DNA from: Neurospora intermedia
Taxonomy: Eukaryota > Ascomycota > Sordariomycetes > Sordariales > Sordariaceae
DNA length: 64,000 nt
Assembly: GCA_037102815.1 (NCBI GenBank)
Contig: BTPP01000003.1
Span: forward strand, 4,960,001 to 5,024,000
Direction: 5' to 3'
Made by a program: the position numbers and the translations under genes
In this document: in pieces, positions 10,500 through 20,931 of the stretch
Position numbering within the stretch: the first letter of the stretch is position 1
Layout: the number at the start of each line of letters is the position of its first letter
Notes under the pieces: model-generated
The model's database searches: none
What the model saw: only the letters and a program-made list of their open reading frames with translations
Told to the model about the DNA's origin: nothing

Positions 10500-13400
10500 C
10501 TACCGAAAATAATTAGAAACCGCTTAGCCGGGTTTAAATATTAAAGAAAATAAACGTTTAAATAAATTTACTAATATTAGTAAACGGACGGAAGTCCAAT
10601 TTATTAGAGGTATAGTATAAAAATTAATATATACTATTAATTTTTACCGAAGGATAAACTATTAAAGTAATTCTAGATATTATTTTTAGGAATAAAGAAA
10701 TAAATTTGCGAAAAGTTATATTATATTTATAGGTCGATATTAAATCTAATCTTAATATACTTATTATTACTGTATATTTTAATTCGGATTACTTATCGAT
10801 AGTAGTAAATAAAGCGTTTATCGAAGAGTTTTTGCCAAATATAAAATATAAAATAGTACTACCTAATATTATAAAAGGTATTAATTTAAAAATTATTATT
10901 AATATAATTATTAAATTTAATTTTTATATAGAAGGAAAAGTTAATAGTATTAAAGTTAACGGATACTTCTAAATATCTGCTTTAATTATTAACGAACTAG
11001 GCTCGAATATACTATTAGGAATAGACTTTCTTCGCTACTATAGTACGAAGTTGGACTTTAATATTATTCTATATTCTTTTAAATCGGTTTTTAGTATAAA
11101 GGTTTAGGGTAAAATCTATTTTAAAAGAATTAAAAAAGGGGAGGATATTCTTATTACCGAAGTCTTTGCAAAGTCTAATACTCTTTTACTAGGAGGGTAA
11201 TTAAAAATTATTCTAGTAAAGTATAGCGTTTAATTTAATAATTAATATAATTTAAATAAACGTCCCGCTTACAATTTCTATATATAATATCCTTATTTAT
11301 TAAACGCTACTGTAAATAATAAAATTCGTAAAGTTGTACTATATTTAAACTAATTTAAAAATCTAATATTTATTTCTAGAAGAATTTAAGTAGGTATAAT
11401 TATACAACTATTATACAAAGTTAGTAAAACTACTATACTAATTAACGCTTCGGACGTAGTTTTTTTCGTCTCCGAAGCTTAAACCGGACTTACTTAAAAA
11501 TAATACGCTATATTTATCGATTAAGCTATTAAGGACAAAAAGGAAGAGGCTATTAAAAAGAGTACTTTTAAAGTACCTTCCTATAGAATTACTAAGTCTA
11601 TTAATATTGAAACTATTCTTTCTAAAGTAGGTATTAATATTTATAATACGGATCCCGAATTTTTAGAGTAAATTAAGAGCCTCCTAAATAAATATATCGA
11701 TATTTTCAAAGATAGAAGGATTATTCTAATAAAAGAAGAAAATAAAATATATATTAATTTAATTGAAGGATAATAAAATTAGCGGAGGATTATTAGGCTT
11801 TACCCTTTAAGTACTAAGGACTACGAATTCCTTAATAAAGAATATAATAAAATATATATTTAGAGTAAAATATTATTTATATTATAATTAACTCCTATTA
11901 TTTACTTAGTATTTATTATTTGGAAAAAAGTTAATAGAATTAATAAAGGGCGTACTATAATTAATCTTCGTTTATTTAATAGTATTATTATACCTAATAT
12001 ATACCCCTTACCCGACTAAGAAAATATTATTAATACTATAGTCGGTAAAAAGTTCTTTTCGATTTTTAATATTATTAGATTTTTCTATTAACTGCCTATT
12101 TTTATTAAATATTGTAATTATATAGTAGTTATTAGCCCGCGAAGTTTTAAATAATTTAATATTATATTAATAGGCTTTAAGAATTCTCTAGTATTTATAT
12201 AAAGATTTATAAATAAACTATTCTTCGAACACCGTTCCTTCGTACGTACTTATATCGATAATATTATTATTTTTAATAATATTTAGGAAGAATATTTTAC
12301 TTATTTAACTATTATTATAAATCTCCTTAATAAATATTATATTTATATTAATACTAATAAATCTTTTATAGAGTATCCTTCTATATAGTTATTAAATAGT
12401 ATTATCGATAGAGAAGGTTGTAAATATATAGAAAATTGTATTAAAGCCTTTTAAAAGTTAACCTTTCCTAATATATTTAATAATTTTAAAACCTACCTTA
12501 ATATAATTAAATAGTTATATTAAAGTATATTATAGTTCGTTATTAAGGAGGAACTATTCAATCGAAGAAAGATTGAATTATTAAAGCGAGTATACGAATT
12601 AGGTAATTTACAAGTAGGTTCAATAAAGTAAATACGATAGGTATATACTTCTAAAGTTAAATTCGAACCGATACTTAAAGAATATAAAGCCTTCCGTATT
12701 ATATAGAAAAATTTATATAATTAAATATATTTTTTCTACTATATAAAAAGCAATATACTTTTTATTAAAACCGATACTAATAGTATAGCCTATAATATCT
12801 ATATTTTCTAATTTAAGTACCTATAGGATAGGGAATTTATTCCTAGAATAAATAAAATCCTATTAACTATAATTAAACTAGTATATTTCCTATTAAGATT
12901 AACGTCCTTAACTAAGAAGAAATACAACTCTACGGAAGTAAAAATCGTAGTTATTATTTGGGCCTTACAGAAATTTTAAAAAATAGTTCAATTTAATAAA
13001 TATTGGATTAATATTATTACTAACTATACTTCTACTACCAAGATTATTAAATATACCTCGTTACATATAATAGATTTAGCTAAGATTAACTTAAAGTTTA
13101 TAAATACCGCTAATTAAGTATTATAATTCAATTTAAATATATTTTATATTCTTAGACCGTTAAATATTGTACCGGATATACTATTAAGACTACCAACCGC
13201 CGAAACTACGGACAAAAACGATATTTCCGACGAATTAGCCGATATTTGGTCTAATTTTGTAGAAGTATAAAATATTAATTATTAGAATAATATTAACGCC
13301 TTTTTATTTATATATACTAAAATTATTCCGGATATATATTAAATCTCGCTAATTATTGTACTAGAATTTCATTAATAGTTAATCGAAGTTTATCCTAAGG

Positions 13401-14980
13401 ATCCTAAATATATTAAAATTCTCCGGCTAATTAATAAAGCTAATACTCTAAAGTATATTTATATATAATAATCGGGAAAGCGCCCAAATCTACTAGCGGG
13501 CCCCTATCTATTCGAGGATAGGTTACTTTACTATATTAACTATTAAAACGTACGTCGGCTATATATTCTTCGGATTTATATATAAAAGATACTAGAATTA
13601 ATATATAATAAAAAATACTATTTTAGGATTAATTGGATAATAGATAATTTAGCGTACTTCTATATAAGGTAAAAGACCTAAATAATATACGAATATATTA
13701 AATATTGCGAAGTCTACTATTAAAATTAATAGGACAAGTAGCTAACCCTTAGAGAACTATTACTAATTTGGATATTCCTAAAGCCGTTTTATATAATTAC
13801 TATAGACTTCGTTACTAATATACCGATAATTAAAGCGGCCGGTACTATATAGGCTCTAGAAGGTTTCTTAGAATTTAATATTATATATACTATTACCTAT
13901 AAATTTAGTAAGAAAGTGCTATTTATAGCTAAATATTCTACCTATAGTACGTAGGAATAGGCTAAAGTATTACTTTGGATTTTATAGTTTTATAATTAAG
14001 GTTTACTAATAGTTATTATTAACGACCGAGATCCTAAATTTATTTCTACTATTTAGAAGAATATCTTCGAAGTATTAGTTATTAATTTACTATTTTTAAC
14101 GGCCTACTATACTTAGACGGATAGATAATTAGAAAGAATAAATTAGACTACTAAAATAATTATTCGTATATAATATATAACGAATATTATTCCTTAAATA
14201 TTAATATTAATAATATTATAATACAATTTGAATAATATTATTCAATCTACTATCGGGTTGTCGCTAAATAAATTAATATATAGCTTTAAACTACGAACGG
14301 CCTTCGATTTACTTATACCGGATAATTAGGAAGTTACTACGGCGGAATCTTTAATTATTATTGATTAAAAATATTAATTCGAAGCTATAAAATTTATTAA
14401 TTGGGCTAGAATAATTATTAAAAAATAATATAATTCTAAATATTTTCCAATAATATTTAATATAAATAATAAGGTTTACTTGCGTTTGGGTAAAAATTAT
14501 TATTTATTTAAAAGTCCGAAGAAAAAATAATTAATAGAGAGAATAGGCCCCTATTAGATTTTCGAAAAAGTTAGCCTACTAATTTATAAGTTCGATTTGC
14601 CTAGTATTTAACGTACTTATTCTATTATATCTGTAATATATTTTTATAAATTAGTATAAAGTCCCGATCCTTTTAATTGCAAAATTCTACTACTATTACC
14701 GGTTAAAATTAACGGCTAAGAGGAATAGGAGGTCGAAAATCTTGTAGTTAGAAGTTAAGGACCGTTAAATATATAGTATTTAATTAAATAGACTAAGTAT
14801 TAAGATAAGGATAATATATAGGAATTGTATAGTAAATTTATAAGGAATTCGAAGGAATTAATAAAGGACTTTAATATAAAATATCCGCTAGAATTACTAT
14901 TCAAAGGTAATTATAGAAGGGTAATTTAGTACGTTAATAATATAATTTAATAGAGGCGCTATTAAAATAGATAAAGGAAA
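10500..14980 (+). pseudogene. Ty3/Gypsy pol fossil (protease, RT, RNase H, integrase)
   Basis: Domain order on the plus strand follows Ty3/Gypsy: a protease-like stretch about 10640-11150, reverse transcriptase about 11850-12450 with the catalytic-box region near 12250, RNase H about 12700-13200, and integrase about 13350-14250, where the SDRDPKF-type and TAYHPQTDGQ-type blocks are recognisable near 14020-14130. The tail to about 14980 is where a chromodomain would sit in chromoviruses. Dozens of stops make it non-functional. A purine tract (AAAAAAGGGGGAGG) follows at about 14998-15011. Confidence 0.8.
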
Positions 14981-15011
14981 TAACCGTTTTTTCGCTAAAA
15001 AAGGGGGAGGT

Positions 15012-17840
15012 TACTAGAAATTATAAGAATTTAAGAATTTTTTCCTTTATTTTATATTTTATTTTCTTTTTCGTTATATATTTCTATAGGAAGTTATATT
15101 TTCTATAACTTTCTATTAAAATTTCTAGAATTCTACTTAGAAATATATTTAAGCGGAGGTAAATTTAATACTAGTAGTATATAAAATAATATACCGCACG
15201 CTACTTACAACTTTAATTAAAATATTTTCTATTTTAATTAAGTAAATAAATATAATTATATAGAAGTAATAGTAATTATAGTTATACGCGGTAAACGGCC
15301 CCGGTAGGTAAATATTCGTAGAGGAAGAGTCTTAATACGTATATACAATTTTTAAAAGAAATTAAAATTATCTAACTATTTTTACCCTCTCTCCTTCTTA
15401 CTCTAATAACTTTACTACTACCTACCCGGTCCTTATAATATTCAACTCTACCCCGGCTTTCGTTATATAATAATTTTATTAAACTAATCGTTATTTATTA
15501 ATCTACCTTATTTTATATTCGCTAATTACAACCTTAGTATATTAAAATAGCCGATATTAATATAAAATCCCTACTGCTAGTTAATAATATAATTGCTACC
15601 CTTAATAATTAAATTAATAGTTCTAATTATAATAGTAGCTTACGTAATTTTATTATAAACCGGTAGTTCGCCCTACAATTACTCGAATATAACCTCTAGT
15701 TTAATATATTAGTTAATATAGTAAAATACTTCAACCGTTATATTATTAATAATATTCCTAGTAAAATTATTAATTTGGAAATTAATAGTATATATATTAT
15801 ATTACCCAACTTTATAATCGACTTTATCGAATAAATAGACGCAATCCCGCTCGGACAATTTTTTAATTACGTTTATTATAAATATATTATTAATATATTC
15901 AATAACTTTAATTAAGACTATACCCCCTACAATCTACTTATTCGCCTCCCTAAGTTTTTCGGTACTACCTAGGGCATTTTAATATACAACCCTAAAAAGG
16001 CGGACAATAATAGACGTATAATACTAATTTTAATTGCTAATTATTTCTTTATACTATACGAAAATAAATTATACTCCGTTTTATATAGTACTATCAATCG
16101 TATAAACGAATTAATCGATTTAAATATAGTAATTTTATATTCTATCGAAGGCAATCTTACTTACCTTACGCTTATACTCTTATTAAACGGACTCCCTAAG
16201 GATTTAATTTTTAATAATTACTATAAACCTTAATAGGAGTAGGTATTTAATATTATTACTAATTTTAATAATATTTAAATTTAAGAATTATATTCTAACG
16301 GAGAATTCGACTTAATTTATATAATAATAGTCAAATTCGGTGACGCTATCTTCGGAAGAGGATATATAGAGGAATTTATTATTATTAATAAATACTTCTA
16401 AGTACGCTTCCTACTAGCTCTCTATACGGTTTATTCTAACGGTTATATTATTAGGAATAGTAATTTCGACTTTTCTAAAATTTAGGAATATAGGGAGATC
16501 GTTTAATTAATTAATAAAGCTTATAAAATTTTATAGCTAATAATTAGACTAACCTCTATTCTATTTTGTATTAAAACCCTAATTGCCAAAGTAATTCTAA
16601 GAAAAGTATATAAAACTCTAATTTGAATTGTATAATTCCGTTCGGCTACTACTAGTAAAAATAGTAATAAAGGAAAAATATATCCAACCCTTACTAATAT
16701 CTTCGCTAATTATAATAAAAATTATATTAATTTTAGCATTGAGGTCGACTAAGAACTACGTACGGAAATTGAAAAGATTATTAAAGTATATATAAAAAAT
16801 AAGGAGGAGTATAAGAAATAATTTACTAGCAACTATTCTCTCTCGTAATATAAATTAATTCGTAATATTAAAGTAACTTTTAACTTTACCTTTAATAAAA
16901 AATATAATAGTAATACCAATTTTACTAATTATATCCCTTCAAAGGCAATATTATTCGTTATTTAATATTCTAATTATAGTACTAAATTTCCTAAGCAGAT
17001 TAGTAATTTATTAAATAAATTTAACTATCTTTACCGCATTTAAATAATACCCGCCAAATTAACCTTAAATAAGCTTTTTATAATTAAAAAAATAATTAAC
17101 TATACTATTAAAGTTAGTAGAGAATTTATAATACCTATTAACTTTATTTTTTGTAAAGAAATTAAAGGAATATTAATAAACGCTTCGGAAAAATAAATTA
17201 TAGTATTAGTAGCTTCTAACGAATATTAAGGAAGAATTATATAAATAATATAAATAGAATTAATATCCCTTCGTACTAAATTTAAAGAAGTATAAAAGTT
17301 TTATATTTAACGCTATTCTATAATTTTATCTATTAATAGAACCCGCGTACCTAATACTCTTCCTAATATTACTATTCCTTATAGTATTTATTCTAGTAAC
17401 CTTTCGCCTTAACCTATATTTAATTTAATTAAATTATTTAATAAACTTTATACTATATCGGTTCGCTTAAACTTTCGCTTTAATACCTTATCTTCTACCT
17501 ATTCTCCTCGCTATAATTACCTTCTTACTAACTAAGAGTAGAAGGATTCTTTACTAGGATGCAAACAGTCCCGTTAAAATATATATTATATAAATAAAAA
17601 TAATAAAATAGAGGAGGATAAATTTAATAATTACTTACCTCGTTACAAATATAATTATTAAAGGATCGGTACTAGGTTATTAAACTATATATTCTATTTA
17701 GGTAAACGTATATTCTTATATCTACTAGCTAATTTAAATATAGGCGAATAGATAGAGATTTTGATAGATAACCGGATCTTTTATATATATAATTAGATTT
17801 AATAATATTATGTAGATAGCGAGCACTCTTCTCCTTTTAT
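15012..17840 (+). other. Coding-like AT-rich segment between pol fossil and right LTR, identity unclear
   Basis: After the purine tract at about 15000 comes about 300 bp that looks LTR-like (a TATTTAAG TATA-type box near 15150 and a polypyrimidine-poor leader), but no second copy of it could be found elsewhere in the window. From about 15450 to 17840 the plus strand has long, stop-interrupted coding-like sequence running into the polypurine tract of the larger LTR element. It may be the gag-like gene of a host LTR element into which the Gypsy element was inserted, or an extra 3' gene of one 11 kb element. The sequence alone does not decide. Confidence 0.4.
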
Positions 17841-17851
17841 TGAGGGGGAGA

Positions 17852-18190
17852 TATTATAGGGCATTCTTAGTAGATACTTAAATATTCTATTTTATTATAG
17901 TAATTATTCGTTAGAGTATATAATTTATTATATAAGAGTATTCGTCCTATTAACCTTTATTAAAATTAACGGATTATTAATTTATATTATACTAACCTTA
18001 TATTTATCTTGCTTACACTTAGTAAAGTCATATGCGAAGTCCTAGGTTGAGGTTCGCGATAGGTTTTGTCTTTAGCTTCCTTTAATAAGACTATCGTTAA
18101 TCGTTACGTACTGTTACTCTGTCCAGCAACCAGTTGCTCACTCTATTATTCTCTGTTGTCATCATTTGTGAAGCATATCTTCGCGTAATA
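17852..18190 (+). repeat. Right LTR (339 bp) of the larger LTR element
   Basis: Partner of 4702-5040 with the same ends and length. Here the pattern is mirrored: the right third (about 18080-18190) keeps G and C and the left part is AT-rich. A polypurine tract precedes it at about 17841-17850. Confidence 0.92.
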
Positions 18191-18195
18191 ATTAT

Positions 18196-19330
18196 ATTAA
18201 AAGAATTAGAAGATAAAAAGAAGGTTAATTGGAGAGATTTAATTTAATTAAGTATAATCCCTTCTAATTATAGTATACTAACAATTAATTCCAACTAGAA
18301 ATATCTAATCTAATTAATAGAGAATTATATATTCTAATTACTAGTATAAATACTATTAGTAATTATATCCCCATCTACCTCATTTTTAAAATTAACCTAA
18401 CTAAGGAGTTTACTATTAATAACCTTCCCGGCGATATACGATTTATAAAGTCAGCTACCGGTTTCTCGAATATAGAGATTACCTTCGATTAATTAAAGTA
18501 TTTTAATTTATATAACTTTAAAGTATTACTAATGTTTAAAAAAACGGAGTATAGCTTTATAAATTAGTTCGGTTATAACTAATATAGGTATAATAGTAAC
18601 GGCCGTTAATTAAAGGATTATACTACTAGTATTAGTAAAAGACGATTCCCCAATATAAACCTTATATATTAATTACTTATTATTAATAGTTTTAATAACT
18701 ATTATAATATAGCAATTAAATAGTATATTAAAGTATTTAATATCTATATCTTCGCCTTACTACTATATTCTACCTATATTATATAACCCCTCAATGTAGG
18801 AGTTTTCTCCTCTTTTAAATCCTATTACTAGAAGGTATTTTATAACTTTATTCAATAAGGCGAATATAACTTTAACCGGGTAACCTTTATCTGTAAATCT
18901 AATAAAATTATTACTAATAGTTTTACAATTTATAATATTATAGATGGATTTAAAGATACTAAGTTTTAGCTAATTAATAAATAGAGGGTATTATTATAGA
19001 TTAAAGCTAAATAGCGCTCTCTTGAGTTTAACCCTACCTATCCCTCTATAATACCGTATAAAAACTACTTTAAGAAGGCTATTAAAATTATTAACCGTAT
19101 TACTAACTATTACTCTTATATATTCAATTCCCCTACCCGTATTAATTACCCTTACGTACTTTAAATAACGAGGGAGGCTATTTTCAATTATAATAAGATT
19201 TACGAAAGAAACCGGTATAACTATAAGAGGGAGGCTAACTTCGACCGTCGTATAAGGAGGAGAGTATATAAAATCCCTATTAATGGATTATCTCTATTTC
19301 TTTTAAAAGACTAATTTAATACTATAGTAA
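18196..19330 (+). pseudogene. Transposase remnant, DDE_1 catalytic part
   Basis: Continuation of the pogo-like transposase after the LTR insertion. Recognisable pieces are a SATGFSNIEITFDWLKYF stretch (about 18450-18515), which matches the region between the first and second catalytic acidic residues of DDE_1 transposases, and a QPLNVGVFSSFKSYY-like stretch (about 18787-18830), which matches the hallmark QPLDVGVF block that follows the catalytic core. The frame holds several stops and the right end is approximate. The following 1 kb to the right repeat (about 19330-20440) has no family-diagnostic stretch that I can name; it may include the transposase C-terminus and the subterminal region. 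Confidence 0.78.
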
Positions 19331-20440
19331 TTGAGAGAGCTTAATGAGAGATATAAAAGGAAATAAGGCGATAAGAACGAACTATAAAAAGATTTAATAA
19401 CGTTATATAAAAATAATTCAAAGATTAATAGAGAGGGGATATAGAAGGAGGGAAGTTAGCTAAGGTTATATAGGGTACGTAGTTTAAGAAATATAAAAAA
19501 GACTACTAATAGGAGTATATTTTTATTTATAACAATAATATATTCAATGTAGAGGAGAATCCCCCTTATTAAGTAAATAAAGAAGGTAGACCGCTAGTTT
19601 ACTAGCAAGTCTAATATTATATAGAGTACCCCCTACTAGTTATTTCTAATAATAAGAATATTGAAATTATTACCAACCGCTAGCTAGCCGTCCAATCCCA
19701 ATTAGAAACCTTCTTTCAAATTATTAGAGACCCCTATATATAAATATAATTCAATAATAAAATAGATAAGACTTTTATTGAGGATCTCTATGAGAATAAT
19801 ATCGCTATAGTAACGGGGGAGAAAGTTAATAACGAGGAGGAGGAGGAGGATAACGACGATAGGAATAAAGAAGGTAGTAAACTTCTACCTAGTGAGACGA
19901 GGATTGAACTAGCCGGTTAGCTAATTGCCTAATTAACCAAATTACTAATTATACTAGCTCTTAAGAAGAAGTTTAAATAGCGTATACCCCCTACTATTAA
20001 TATAATTTTATTGCTTAGATTTAGACCTTTGTTAGCTAGGTTAATAGTTACCCCTATAATTCCCCTCCTCTTACAAGAACGTAGATTTGAGGATACTATA
20101 TAGGGAAGTATAATAAAGCTATTAATCGAAGGTATAATCCGACTTAGAATAAGGTAAATAAATAGGCAACGGTTGGGGGAAGTCTTAATAAGGTAGGGGG
20201 GGAAAGTCTAGTATATATACGAGTAAGGGGGAAGTTTAATAACTAGCTATATATACTATAGAATATATTTAAATAATTGAAATAAATCATTAGATTTCTT
20301 ATTATATATATATACTGCCTTTTTAGGTAGTCTACTAAGCTTCCTAATAATATTGTATTAATAAATCCCTATGTGCAAATAGGGTGTTGAGTATGTAGAT
20401 GGGACACTTTGCTAGTAAATTTCTATGTGGGGTGTCCTAT

Positions 20441-20527
20441 ATTAAAATACTGTCCCAATTTTTCACCGCCCCCTACAAAGTCGATTTGGAGGGGGGAAAG
20501 GAAGCTTGGCGCCCAGAACCCCCCAAG
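20441..20527 (-). repeat. Right terminal inverted repeat, 87 bp
   Basis: Exact reverse complement of 3811-3897. It is followed by TA at 20528-20529, the right copy of the target duplication. Just inside, GGGACAC/GTGTCC motifs recur around 20400-20436, again suggesting subterminal binding sites. The open frame at 20409-20693 is created by this repeat and is not a gene. Confidence 0.96.
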
Positions 20528-20529
20528 TA

Positions 20530-20931
20530 AAACCCGCGAGCCAGGGTCACAAAGGACCTTCCCCCACAGTGCAGAAAGACCGATAAATGCGCTGGGATGT
20601 CGTCACCGGCAGCGCGGCCAACTGAAAGGCCGGGAACCAAAGACACCGCAGAAGTTCATTGGAGACACGGCGGCCGACCATCGCTGTTGCTGAACTAAGC
20701 AAGCCGATTTCCCCTCCATTCCTCCCCGATCGACGTCTTTTGTGAATGTGACCTTCCGTCTCACTATTCTTGATGAACCATAGCCCATATTCAATCATTG
20801 TTGTGGCTATTTCAAGTTATTGACCACATCCGTCTTGCTATCCCCGTCACAAGACTCCTCTAGCAACTCGGTGTCATCGCTTATCACTCAAACGTCAAAA
20901 AGGGTTCCGCCCCCCACACACACAGGAAACC
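20530..20931. promoter_or_regulatory. Promoter and leader region of the WD40 gene, adjacent to transposon
   Basis: Normal, GC-balanced sequence starts immediately after the TA duplication, so the transposon ends only about 400 bp upstream of the next ATG. No clear TATA box is seen. The pyrimidine-rich tract CCGTCTCACTATTCTTGATG around 20755 and the CAACTCGGTG stretch could belong to the leader. RIP-like mutation has not spread into it. Confidence 0.45.

Larger units (their letters stand above)
4702..18190 (+). mobile_element. LTR retrotransposon fossil with Ty3/Gypsy gag-pol, inserted in the pogo-like element
   Basis: Two direct repeats of equal length (339 bp) lie at 4702-5040 and 17852-18190. 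They are flanked by ATTAT at 4697-4701 and 18191-18195, a 5-bp target duplication (AT-rich, so modest evidence alone). A GAGGGGGAG polypurine tract immediately precedes the right LTR, which sets the orientation to plus. Inside are a gag-like region, a Ty3/Gypsy pol with protease-RT-RNase H-integrase order, and a further 2.5 kb coding-like segment before the tract. A second LTR element lies inside near the left end. It is thoroughly broken, with dozens of stops typical of RIP, so it is a fossil. It is younger than the pogo-like element it interrupts. Its LTR pair differs mainly by transitions, so LTR divergence cannot be used as a clock. Confidence 0.88.
3811..20527 (+). mobile_element. Pogo/Fot1-like (Tc1/mariner superfamily) DNA transposon, split by nested LTR elements
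   Basis: The element is bounded by 87-bp inverted repeats that match at every base (3811-3897 and 20441-20527), flanked by a TA duplication at 3809-3810 and 20528-20529, as for Tc1/mariner/pogo elements. Removing the inserted LTR material (4702-18195, counting one copy of its target duplication) leaves about 3.2 kb, a reasonable size for a pogo-like element. The internal sequence encodes remnants of a CENP-B-type helix-turn-helix region on the left and a DDE_1 catalytic region on the right, both on the plus strand. The interior is AT-saturated with interrupted frames in the manner of RIP, so it is dead. Closing the TA site restores a normal intergenic sequence (CACTGCACAG-TA-AAACCCGCG). It is the oldest layer of the stack. 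Confidence 0.9.

Noticed and set aside
4000-20400. Centromere or other structural AT-rich DNA as an explanation for the 16 kb block
   Set aside because: Clear terminal repeats, target duplications and recognisable transposase, RT and integrase remnants explain the block as nested transposons changed by RIP.
20409-20693. 94-codon open frame reading through the right terminal repeat
   Set aside because: Its first half is encoded by the inverted repeat and recurs at the left end; it reflects the transposon terminus, not a gene.
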